64,000 nucleotides of DNA. Source: Edaphochlamys debaryana. Its lineage: Eukaryota > Chlorophyta > Chlorophyceae > Chlamydomonadales. A model generated the notes under the pieces. That model was not told where the DNA came from. It saw nothing but the letters and a program-made list of their open reading frames with translations, and ran no database searches. The position numbers were made by a program, and so were the translations under genes. The stretch is taken from positions 62,001-126,000 of the forward strand of contig JAEHOE010000045.1 in the NCBI GenBank assembly GCA_016858145.1. The letters run 5' to 3'. Positions 11,294 through 21,503 of the stretch are shown here, piece by piece; positions within the stretch are counted from its first letter, which is position 1, and every line of letters starts with the position of its first letter.

Positions 11294-13080
11294 ATGGCCA
11301 GCCTCGCTTCTCTCCGAACTGGCTGCTTGGCATCGACCTCCGCCACCTTAAGGCAACGGCCGCGGATAGGCAGGAAGGTGGAGCTCCGCCAAATGCGCAT
11401 GCTCGTGTCACGCGTTGCTGAGAACGGCTCATCCCTGACGCCGTGGACGTTTGGATTCCAGGTGCGCTGCGGCTTGGGGTGTCGCGGTAGGCCCGGGCCT
11501 TCGGTTGACCCAACTCGGAGGGGTTTCCCTCGGCCCCAACAACACGCCTCTCGCCCCCCGTTGGGCTGCTTCTTGCCCCCACCCCACGCCCATTCCCCGC
11601 CCGCTTCCCGCAGTGCAACGAGCGCTACCTTTCCTGGGACCAGAGCGCGCAGCTGAAGCTTCTCAAGATAGTGCTGGCGGACAAGCTGGGGTGGGGCACT
11701 GGGGCGGCGCAGGGCACAGCCGAGGCGGGGCAGCCTCGGGATAGGGAGGGCGTGGGGTCCTAAACCCAGTGCTACAACGGGGCAGCGCTGACACCAGATT
11801 CTACCGCTCCCTGGTACCCTGCAGGGTGAGCCCCGAGGAGGTGGAGTCGCGCACGGAGCAGCTGGCCCGCCTGCTGCCCGACCTGCTCACGCGCCTCGAG
11901 ACCACGCGTGTGGACATCCTGCAGCCCCTGCTTGCGGACCTGCCGGGGCTCAGCCTGCAGCTCATAGGGCTCAAGGAGGCGCTGCCGGGGATCAACCTCA
12001 GCAGGTGGGGGGCCGCAGCGGCAGCGACGGGGCGGGAACGGCAGCAGCAGCGGCAGCGGCGGGGAGGGAACAAGACGCCGAGCTGACGGAATGCTGCAGT
12101 GGTGGCGGGGAGCTTCGGCCTTCGGCGGGCATGCGCCATACCCTGCGCGCCCTCGGCCCCGAACCACATCCTGCGACTGCGCACTGTGGTGTCCACAACC
12201 CCCTGCAGGCTGGTGGCCAAGCACCCCCGGCTGCTGACCGAGTTCCGCGACCCCGCCACCCTGGAGGCGCGCCTGGCTGAGCTGCGGTGAGCGCCGCGCC
12301 CCACCGCTGGGGAAGGGGCCGGGCGCTCGGGGGGTGCAGCTCCGCCTCCGCTGCACGAGTGGGCTCCTGCGTGAGCCTGACCTGCTCTGCGGCCTCTGCC
12401 CTCCTCCGCGCCGCTGCGCCCCAGGTCGAGGCTGCCGGGCATCAACGTGCCGGTGCTGGTGGACGAGGAGCCGCACCTGCTGTACTGCGACATCGGGGTG
12501 GGCCGGGGGGCGGGGCGGGGCCGTGGAGAGCGGCTGGGAACGGGGCAGAGACGAGAGCGGCTCCGGCTGCAGTCGGTATGCACCTGTGCTAGGGCAAGGC
12601 CCTGCCGTACCGGTGCCCCCGGCCGCCCTTTACGGGCCACCGCGCGGCGCCACCGTTGGCCCCTGCAGCCACCTCTGCCCTCCTCCACCCCGCATCCCCT
12701 CACGCGGGCCCCCCCCCCTTCCGTGCAGGCTGTGCTGGCCAACTGCGAGCGCCTCATGCCGGGGACGGACCCCGTCAGGCTGCTGGTCACGCAGCCGCAG
12801 GTGGGGAGGGAGAGGCCCTGGGTACCACTGCCAGGCAGCAGGGGGGGAGACGACTAGGGCCGTGGAGGAAAGGACACGGAGCCTGAGGTGCTGTTGCAGC
12901 AGGCAAGCAGATTGACCTGCAATGGCGCCGCCCGAGGTCACGCGCACTGCCTCTGTCTTACGCACCACGTCTCGACCTCCCCGCCCCCGCCCCTGCCCCC
13001 AGATGGTCCTCACTGCGGTGGAGGCGGGGCTGTCCTCAGCCATGGACGTGGAGGGGGGCGCCCCCGTGACGGCGCACTGA
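11294..13080 (+). CDS. mTERF-like helical-repeat protein, probably organellar
   Basis: Seven exons in phase: 11294-11461, 11614-11690, 11825-12004, 12209-12286, 12425-12497, 12729-12800 and 13003-13080, giving 241 residues. The first about 55 residues (MASLASLRTGCLASTSATLR and onward) are rich in Ser, Ala, Leu and Arg with no acids early on, like a plastid or mitochondrial transit peptide. The body is made of helical repeats with the recurring signature LPG-x(4-5)-LV-x(3)-P-x-LL: LPGINLSRLVAKHPRLL, LPGINVPVLVDEEPHLL and MPGTDPVRLLVTQPQMVL. That period and the proline position resemble mTERF repeats, which bind organellar nucleic acids. Only about four repeats are present, shorter than typical mTERFs, so RNA or DNA binding is an inference. 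The exons largely follow single repeats. Confidence 0.75.
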
Positions 13081-14023
13081 GGGCGGCGCTCGACTCAAGG
13101 GAGGGGCGTGGGGTCAGGGTCAGGGTCAGGAGCAGGGGCAGCGTTGGCATTGGGCTTGGGCAGCAGGAGGGGCTGAGAGTGGAACGCAGGGGTTTGAGCG
13201 TTGGGGTGTGATTGAGGGGCGAGGGGTGATGATTTTAACAGCATGCATGCAATGGTACTCAAGATGGTCCTACTAGATGGCGAAGATGAGCAACTAAGTC
13301 ACTTGCCTGCCTGCAAGGTTGTGAGCACTGGGATCCACCCTGGAACGGAGAGCAGCGTGTCTTGGCCGGCGATTGTCGGACGTTGGCCGGCGGGGGCCTT
13401 TGCCGGACACCACCCCTTCGCACGGGGAGTGGGCAAAGGAGTGGATCACTCCTCTGTCGGAAGTGAAGCATCAATTATGAACAGGTGCCGTGGTTGCGCC
13501 AGCCGGGGCGTCGCGGTGCCGACAGTTGGCGGGACGGCACGGGCCCGAATGCTGGTACACAGTACGTCGCTGCGACAACTCACTCGACGTGTTGAGCAAA
13601 TACCTGTGTGCGTCGCGCGCGCCAGTGTGCCGGGGTGGTAAAAAGAGGGCTCCCGATGCCAGAGCTGACCAGCCGCATCCGCCGCCCGGCCAGAACACTC
13701 TCAGCATTCACAGCTCGCACCACACACAAGCCGTAGAAGCAGCTCTGTGATCAACCCTTTGATTTCGGGTCTTAACCCTTGTGCCATCGCCAAGCTCGGC
13801 GCTGCTGTTGCACTCCGTGTTCAGTTGCACCTAGCTACTGTCTACTGCACCCCTCGGTGCCCGTCAATTGGGGCGCTATAGCACGTGCGGACCCCGCTTT
13901 TCTCTCGGCGTGCCCGCTACGCAGCTTTCCGGCGCACTCCTGCAGCTCATACTGCTCTCTACAAAGTAGTTGCCCTCGTTAGCTACGCTTGGGAGACCAG
14001 CTGCGCGCGCCTGAGCTCAGGCG
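13081..14023. other. Intergenic region
   Basis: This should contain the 3' UTR of the mTERF-like gene and the promoter of the choline-transporter-like gene. A 132-codon open frame at 13243-13641 has no splice context, no family motif and a codon mix unlike its neighbours, so it is not called. Nothing else is recognised. Confidence 0.45.
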
Positions 14024-17000
14024 ATGGCGCCGCGCGACGGGCGCGACGGCGAAGCGCCTGTGCTATGTGCCTACCACTTCTCCTACATTGATAGGCCCAG
14101 GCGTGACACAGCCTGGGGCCTTGCCTACTCCCTTCTCGTGAGCAGTGGGGCCGGGGGCTGTGTCGGGCTCCTTTCGCGGGCGCAACCCCCGACTTTTAAG
14201 AAGGCCCCCCCCCGCCTCCTGGGCATTGGGAGGGCAGGCCATGGGCAAGAGCGTTGAAGGCAGAGCGCTGCTCTGCTCAGGGTTGATCCCGGTTTCCACC
14301 CAACCCCCACGGGACGTCCTCAAGGAGCCTGAAGGGGCGCCCCCTTCCCGCCCTTTCCCCTTTGCGCCCCCTTCGCCGCAGATCTTGACGACCATCGGAT
14401 GGGCGGGAGTCTCCCTGGCACTCAGGTGCGAGCCAGTCCGCCTTGACCTCTGCAAGAGGCCCACGTGCCACGGCAGCTAGGCTTCCCTCTTCCCCGCGCC
14501 TCTCCCTCCCATCTCTCCTCCCTTCCTCCTTCCCTGCGCCCCCAACCCCCCCTCCCTTCACCCCTACCCCCCCAGGCCTGACCTGCTGGCCATCCTCTCC
14601 TCCCCCGCCTACCTCAACGACCCCGACCACTGCCCCATGGCCCTGTCACCCGTCATCCCGGGCGGATGGAGGGCCTGGGCCACCCACGGCCTGGCCTCCG
14701 CACGGGAGGCCCTGATGCCGGCCCCGCGCCACCCCCATTCCCTGGACTCCGCCTCCCTGGCGGCTGACGTCGGCCTGACCTCGGGCCTGGGCGGGGCGGC
14801 CTCGGGCCTGTCGGGGCCCGGCGACGGCCGGGTGCCTCGCGCCTTCGTGGACTACGGCGGGCCCCTGCTGCTGCTGAGCCTGGGCGCGGCGCTGGCGGTG
14901 GCGGGGCTGTTCGTGGGGGCGCTGAGGGTGAGCCCCCGCGCCTTCGTGTGGCTGGCCTGCGTGCTGCAGGTGGGGGCGCCGCTGGCGTCGGCACTGGTCG
15001 CCAGCAAGGCCGGTGAGCCGACAGGGAGGGGGGGAGACGGGGGGACGGGGAGGAGGGCTGGGCTCACTCGGATCCCCCGCCGGCGGGCGAGGGGTTGGCC
15101 TTCAGACGTCCAGAACACCTGCCTGTCGGGTCGGGTCGCCATGCCTTCTTGTCCGCCCCCCCCCCAGGCAACCCCACGCTGGCGCTTATCCTGCTGCTGC
15201 TGGCGGCGGCGGTGGCGGTGTCGCTGTACGTGGCGCGGGAGGCGCTGGGCCTGGTGGGGCGCCTACTGGGCCTGGCGGCGGCGGCGCTGCGGGACAACCC
15301 GCTGCTGCCCCTGGCGGTGGCCAGCCTGCAGGCGATTCTGGCGGCCGCCTGCACGGTGCTGCTGGCCGCATGCGCCATCGTCTCGGCCGCGGGCGACGTC
15401 GTGCCCAACCCCCTGCGCGCGGGCGGCCCCCGCTGCGCCACGCCCGCGGGCGACCCCGTCACGTGCTGCGCCCTGGCGCCCTCCGAGTCGCTGCCCGCCT
15501 ACCTGCCGGCGGCCTGCTGCGCCCTGGCCTGGACCGTGCTGCTGGTGTTTGAGCTCAAGGTCTACGTGGTCAGCGGCGTGGTGGCGCAGTGGTACTTCTC
15601 GCCCAGCGGCCACCTCAGCGGAGGGGGCGCAGGCAGCGGCCTCAGCATGGGTATGGGCAGCGGCATGGGCATGGGCATGGGGATGGGCATGGGGATGGGC
15701 GGCGAGGCGTCCGCGCCGCTGCTGGGCCTGGGCGGCGGCGGGGGGTACTACTCGTCCGGGCGGGCGCTGTGTGCGTCGCTGGGGCACGCGCTGGGCCCTT
15801 CGTTCGGCTCCCTGTGCGCCGCCAGTGCGGTGCTGGGGGCCACAGCCTACGCGCGGGCGGTGGTGAACCGCCTGCTGGCGCGCAGCCGGCACGAGGCGGT
15901 GCTGCGGGCGGCGCTGCCGGGGCGCGGGCAGGGCTGCGGCTGCTGGCTGGCGGCGCTGGGCGCGGCGCTGTCGTGCTGTTGCTGGTGCTGCGTGGCGGTG
16001 GGTGGAGGGGGCAGGGGCAGCCGCAGGGTGGCGAGGTTTGGGGTGCTGCGGTGGGCACGGGCTGTTCTTCCCCACGACTGTGCCGCAGGCATGACTGCGG
16101 CAGTCTGTGTGCTGCCTTGCAACACTTCCCCGTGCCTCCCGCGTCACGCCTATCCCATCCCCACCCCCTTTTCCAGGCTCTGGAGCAGCTGACCAAGTTC
16201 GCCACGGTGCAGATGGCCATGAGCGGGCAGTCGTTCTTCGCGGCCAGCCGCAGCGTGGTGGCGCTGCTGCGGCGGAACCTCATGGACGCATACAACATGT
16301 GGTGGGCGGCGGGGAGGGGGTGGATGCGTGGAGATGGGGTTTGGAGGCTTGCAGGGGTGCGGCGCGGGACCTGTAGCATGGAGCTGTGGGCACGAGGAGA
16401 GCACTCGAGTTGAGGCGACTGCAAGGGCGCTACACCACGAGCGACCGGCGCGCCCGTAGCCCCCCCCCCCTGCTTCCACACGCCCTCCTTCCCCCTAACC
16501 CTCCCGCCCCGCAGGTGGTACGTGCCGGTGGTCCTGGGCTCGGGCGCCGCCGCCTTCGCCGCCGCCTGGGGCTACGCCGCCTACTGGCTGGCGCTCACCT
16601 GCTGGGCGCCCTTCACGCACGCAGCGCCGCTGGGCCCGGGCGCGGCCGCGGTGCTGGGCTCCCTTGCGGGGGGCGCCGCGGCGCTGGTGCTGGGGTTCGT
16701 GGTGTCGGTGCTGGCCAACGCCGCGGACGCCCTGTTCGTGTGCTTCGTGCTCGACCGGGACAGCGGCGCGGTGAGAGCATGAGAGGGGGCAGCGGGGGAT
16801 TAGAGGTGCCCTGTGCTGACTTTGGTGTTGCCCGTCAGTCCTCGATCCGGTTTCGCTCACCAGCTTCCCTTCCGTCCCCCCCTCCCCCTCCCCGGGTTCC
16901 AGGTGACCTGGTACGACCTGCACGCGTGCATGGCAGCGCTGCCCTGCTGCGCCGCCGCGCGGGCGGCCGCGGAGGCGCATGCGGCGCAGGGCTACGCTCA

Positions 17001-17367
17001 GGACCCGCTGCTGGGCGGCCCGGGCTACGGCTCCGCGCCCGCGCCCTTCTACTATGTGCCCCCCTCGCCGCCCCACTACCCGCCCGTGCCGCCCGTGCTG
17101 CCGCCGCCCCAGCTGGGCAGCCCCGTGGGCTACGCCACGGCCGCGCCGCCCCGGCCCCAGCCGGGCTACGGCGGGGGGTACAGCCTCTGGGGCTGGCTGC
17201 GCAGCCCCGGGGGGTCGACGGGTGGCCTGTTCGGCATGCCGGTCGGCGGACGGGGGTACCGGGGTGACCGGCCGCAGTACCCCCCGCCCGCGGTGCTGTC
17301 TCCGCCCTACTCGGACCAGCCGTTCTCGCTCAGGCAGCCGTCGGGGCCGGGGGGCGGCCTGTCCTAG
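14024..17367 (+). CDS. Choline-transporter-like membrane protein (CTL/SLC44, PNS1 type)
   Basis: Seven exons in phase: 14024-14137, 14382-14425, 14576-15012, 15168-15997, 16177-16301, 16515-16770 and 16903-17367, giving 756 residues. The N terminus (CAYHFSYIDRPRRDTAWGLA) is cytosolic, followed by about ten hydrophobic segments. CTL landmarks are the motif YVVSGVVAQWYF, then SLGHALGPSFGSLCAAS, a Cys-rich CCCWCC stretch near the exon 4 end, and the run LTKFATVQMAMSGQSFFAAS. The last helices (16515-16770) end at LFVCFVLDRDSGA. A Gly-Met repeat loop (15640-15710) interrupts the middle, and the C-terminal 150 residues are Pro/Gly/Tyr-rich and probably cytosolic. SLC44 proteins move choline or related amines across plasma and organelle membranes; the substrate here is inferred from the family. 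Family assignment is firm and the exon joins all keep frame. Confidence 0.88.
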
Positions 17368-17812
17368 GGAGGGAAGGTGGAGGTTGCGCTGATGGGCAGG
17401 GGCGGGAGGGGGCTAGGCTGCAGGTAGAGCGTGGGCTTTGGTGCAGGAGCATACAAAGGGGTAGAGGGTAGAGGGAGCATGTGAAGGCGGTGTGATACTG
17501 CGTGCGTTGTCGCATAGGGGACGCATTAGTTGGTGTTGCGTGACGTTGGTCGGAAGGCCTTGCGGGCATGGCCCCGGTGGCGGATAGGGAGTATGCTGTA
17601 TGTCGTGTTGGGTACGAGCACGCCTGGGCCATACTGCAGGGTGTTGGTTGCGTGTGTGTGTCTGATCCGGGGCTGTGGACGGGCTGTGAGATGAGGTGTG
17701 GTGGGCGGCAAGCCGCCGTAAGCCTACGCCTGGGTGCTGAAGGTGAGACCTGTTATATTACTAAGTTGCAGACTACTCTATGCCCAGTGAACGAAGGCGG
17801 TGGTGATTCGAC
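17368..17812. other. 3' UTR and intergenic spacer
   Basis: The sequence is G/T-rich on the plus strand with no open frame of interest. It should hold the 3' UTR of the choline-transporter-like gene and the promoter of the next gene. No further structure was seen. Confidence 0.45.
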
Positions 17813-20754
17813 ATGCCCCCTCGCGGCAATCGGACTCGCACGCCGGGCTCCGGAGGTGGCACACAGACATTCCTCAGCTCCGCTTTCCTAGGCCCTGACG
17901 TGGATAAGCTTCCAGAGGCCGCAAAGGTCCTTTCTTTGCACAACCTGGTCCTGCGGCGTGCGCTCAGCGGCGCAAACGGCGAGCTTGTTGACAAACTGCG
18001 GGTGATGACCCGAAAGCTGCTCCTGGACGTGCTGGAGGCTCGTGACGACGAGTCAGCGACCCATGGAGTGATGAGGGTGAGTTGGAAAGGCTTGTGTTTG
18101 GCCCGGTGGCCCGTTTCTTCCTCGCGACCATGGCCCTCCGCCCCCCCTCCGCCCCCCTCCGCCCCCCCTCCCGGTCACCCAGGCCCAGCTGGCGCGTCTA
18201 GTGCTCGACACACACGTGCGCCGATGCGAGGCCCGCTTCCTCATCAATGCCACATCAGCGTTGAAGGAGCGCTCGTCCCGCCGCTCTCAGGCCTCTGCGG
18301 AAGCCGCGCTGATGGAGGTACGCCTTGCTTGTCACAGCATCCACTCCTGCCAGTGCTCGCTCTGAGGTCTGAGCTAGTGCCTCCCCGCATTGATGCCTTT
18401 GCCCCTCCAGGCATCGACACTGCTCGGGTTGCTGGCCGCCTGCGTTCAGACGTGCGAGTGGGCCGAGGGCGGCAGCGCTGCTCCCTCTGCTGCAAGCGGC
18501 AGCAGTGGGGCCCGCGCCGGCCCCGTCGCCCCCACCAAGGCGGCGTACCTGGAGAGCCTGCGCTCGGAGCTGGCGGCCAGCGGCCTTCTGGATGCCTGGG
18601 CGGGCTGCTACCTGGCCCTGGCCCAGGCGGAGGACGGCGGGCACTCCCCGCTCCTGAGGGACTTCACCGGCGACCTGCTGGACCTGAGCAAGGAGTGCAG
18701 CGGCGGCCTGCCCTGCGGCCCCGCCCTGGGCTGCCTGCTGCTGGGCTACCTGGCCCAGCTCAGCGCAGCCCTGGACGGCGGCCCCGGCTGCGGCCCGGGG
18801 ATGCCCGACGTGGGGCTGCTGAGCCAGGCGGGGGGCCGCCTTCGCCCGGGTGCAGCGGGCGCCGCGGGGACACCAAACATCCGGATGCCCTCCCACATCC
18901 TCCAGATCCTACGGCGTCAGCCCGACCTAGCCCCACCGCCGTCCGCGGTCACGGGCTTTGGGGCTTGCCTTCGGCTGGCGGAGGCCGCCCTGCGCGCCTG
19001 CGGTGCTGTGCTGCCGGCTGCGCCCTCGCCCCACCAGGCGCCAGCGGCGGGCCGGCAGCTGCACCGCGCCCGTCTGAGCCGCGCTGACGGCGGCACGCTT
19101 GTCTTTCTTGGCCTCAGTCTCGCGGCTATCCTGCTGCTCGACGATGAAGGCCCTGCCGGCCCCGCCGGCCCCGTCCGGCCGGTCTGGCTGCTGCGCATGT
19201 GGCGGGACCTCGCCGCGGCAGTTGCCGTGGCGGTTGCGGAGGGCGAGGGCGGTCCGGATGCCAAGCTCCTCAGCCCCGTCATGAGCATGACGCGCCGCTA
19301 CACAAAGTCAGGTGCGTGTGGGGAACCGCTGTTGCGCGCACTGCCTCCTGGCCATGCATCCTACCGGCCCTCAGCCTCGTCACGCTCCGTTGGTGCCCTC
19401 CCTGCCGGCCCCTGCAGTGGACAGCCGCTTGGGCGCGCGGCCGTGCCTCAAGGTGCGGGCCATGCCCCGCGCCGGCTTCCTGCCCGCCTTCGAGCGGCTG
19501 ATGGCCCGGGTGCCGGACGAGGCCGCCTGCTGCTTCGACCTGGCGCTTGGCGTCCAGGTGAGCGCGCCCTTGCCGAGAGAAACGGCAACCACACCCCCGT
19601 GCTGACAACACATGTTCCAAACGGCCCACCAACAACCCCGTGCGCGCCTGCCGCCCGTCGTGCCCCTCAGGTGCTGGCGCACGGGCCCCGGGACCAGGTC
19701 TTCCAGCTGCTGCAGTCGGCCGCAGCCGGCCTGGCGGAGGCGGGGGCGCGGGAGGCCTCCGCCCTGCTGGCCTGCAAGCACGCGTCCGCACTGGAGCCCC
19801 TGGCCGCCAGGCGGCTGGCCCACTCGGCCTGCGCCGCCGGCGTGCTCCTCGACGTGGGCCGCATCTGCGGTGCGCTGGGAGGAGGCGAGCCTGGGCGGCG
19901 GGCCCCTCACCGGCCCCGCGCGCCAGCTGGCGGAGGCCGCCTCCTACGGCCTGGTCCACACGCTGCCGCTCCTCGCGGAGGCTGTGCGGCTGGCGGCCTG
20001 GGCGGGCAGCTTCGTGGACCGCAGCGGCCAGCGAGCGGGCGCCTCCGCGGGCCTGATGGCGAAGCGGCACGCCGAGGCCGACGCCGCCCTCGAGCAGGCG
20101 GCCCTGTGCCTGGCGGCCGCAGCAGCGGCGGCGGAGGCGGCGGAGGCGGCGGACGAGGCAGCAGCAGCAGCGGCGGCGGCACGCGCGGAGGACTGGAAGG
20201 GCTTTCTGCTGCAGGACGTGCAGGTGCCGTCCCTTCTGGCGGCGGCGTGCCTGATGGCCGACCCGGAGGGCAGCGCGAACGCGCTCGACCACCTGGCCCT
20301 GGCGCTGGAGCTGGCGGCGGTGGTCATGCCGGAGGCCCTGCGCGCCCCGCCGCCGCCACCGCAGGAGGCTGCCGGTGCAGGCGCGGAACCGGGACCTGGG
20401 CTGGAGGTTGCGGGGAGCCCCGCCGACCCGCTCTGGCCGTGCTGGGACCACCGGTGCCTGCGGCTGCTGCGGCCGGACGGGCCCCTGGGTGGCCTGGGCT
20501 TGGCCCCCCTGGTGGAGCAGGTCATGGCTGGCGGCCTGCCCCTGGCGGCGGGGGGCATCCGGGGCTCCCGCTTCACGCGCTGGCTGCGGGGGGGGGCGCT
20601 GCTGACGCCCCCGAGCGCCCTGCGCAGGGAGCACGCCAGCCCCGAGCCCGTGGTGGTGCTCCGGCCCTCCCCGGGGCAGGTGCCGCCCTGGGCTTGCGGC
20701 GTGGGCGGCGGCAGCGGCGACGGCGGGAGCCGCTCGGGCGCTGCCGGAGGCTGA
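17813..20754 (+). CDS. Unrecognised alpha-helical protein, with an apparent frame break
   Basis: I do not recognise the family. Exons in phase: 17813-18076, 18183-18317, 18411-19311, 19418-19557 and 19671 to the end. The protein starts MPPRGNRTRTPGSGGG and then is mostly Ala/Leu-rich helix: LHNLVLRRALSGANGELVDK, AQLARLVLDTHVRRCEARFL, VFLGLSLAAILLLDDEG. The last exon starts in one frame (VLAHGPRDQVFQLLQSAAAG to VGRICGALGG) and must change to another near 19870-19900 to reach EASLGGGPLTGPARQLAEAA and the rest, which reads well to the TGA at 20752. No GT-AG or GC-AG intron of usable size fixes this, so a one-base error or a real frameshift is likely. About 860 residues if joined. No catalytic motif or clear signal peptide was seen; a scaffold or helical-repeat role is only a guess. 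Confidence 0.6.
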
Positions 20755-21503
20755 GGCGGTGGCTGGAGGGCCCCTCGTCGGGCTCGGCCAAGGGGTTGAG
20801 CGAGGAGGCTGGCCCTGGAGACCTGGGCTCGTTGTTGGAAGCAGTGTAGAGCATTGACTGACCGCAATATTGACGCTTGTAGACTTGTAGCTTGAGCGAC
20901 GCGGGAGAAATGCGCTGTAGCAATAAACGGATCAGGACCCTGCAAAATGACTGCTGGCATGGCGCTCGAAAGGCCATGGTGCCTGTGGTGGTTGGGTAGC
21001 TGCGGTCCTGCGCCTTCGGCCACCCTCTTCCGCTGCCCCTCGTGTTCGAAATGAGTGCGGTGGGTGTTAGTGTGTCGGCTCTGACCGAGTGTGATATTTG
21101 TGTGTAGCGTCCCCAGTAAGGGGTGGCCCTGGCAAGCGGTGCGTTGCGCTCATGTTGCTACAAGAGTGCCCGGTAGCTCCTGTGCTGGATGCAATCTGTG
21201 GTTGGAATCTGACAATCATCTTCACGGTTAAACGGGAAGCCCAAACCAGACGCAAGCCCTGATGTGCCGCACACATCACAACGACTAGAAGCGCCGAGCC
21301 CTGCACTCAGTCCCTGCTCAGTCGTCCGTACCAATACGCACGTACGGGCCATGCATGATGCATCTGGTCGACGGCTGCACAACTGCACTTGGCCTGCAAG
21401 GGCCATTCCTTCCTAATGCACTCACCCACCCTGCAACTGCCGTCTTCCTATCTACCCTGCCGACCGCCACATCAAAAGTCCCCATGCTCGCGGATGAGAC
21501 CCC
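20755..21503. other. Spacer between convergent genes
   Basis: This holds the 3' ends of the unrecognised helical-protein gene (+) and the SLC22-type gene (-). Composition is lower in GC than the genes. I found no RNA gene, repeat or clear TGTAA signal. Confidence 0.4.

Noticed and set aside
13243..13641. 132-codon plus-strand open frame
   Set aside because: No family motif, no splice context, and composition like spacer DNA.
20755..20849. Extension of the unrecognised helical gene to a stop at 20,849 in its first frame
   Set aside because: After about 19,900 that frame turns into Gly/Arg-rich random sequence, while the neighbouring frame carries coherent helical sequence to the TGA at 20,752.
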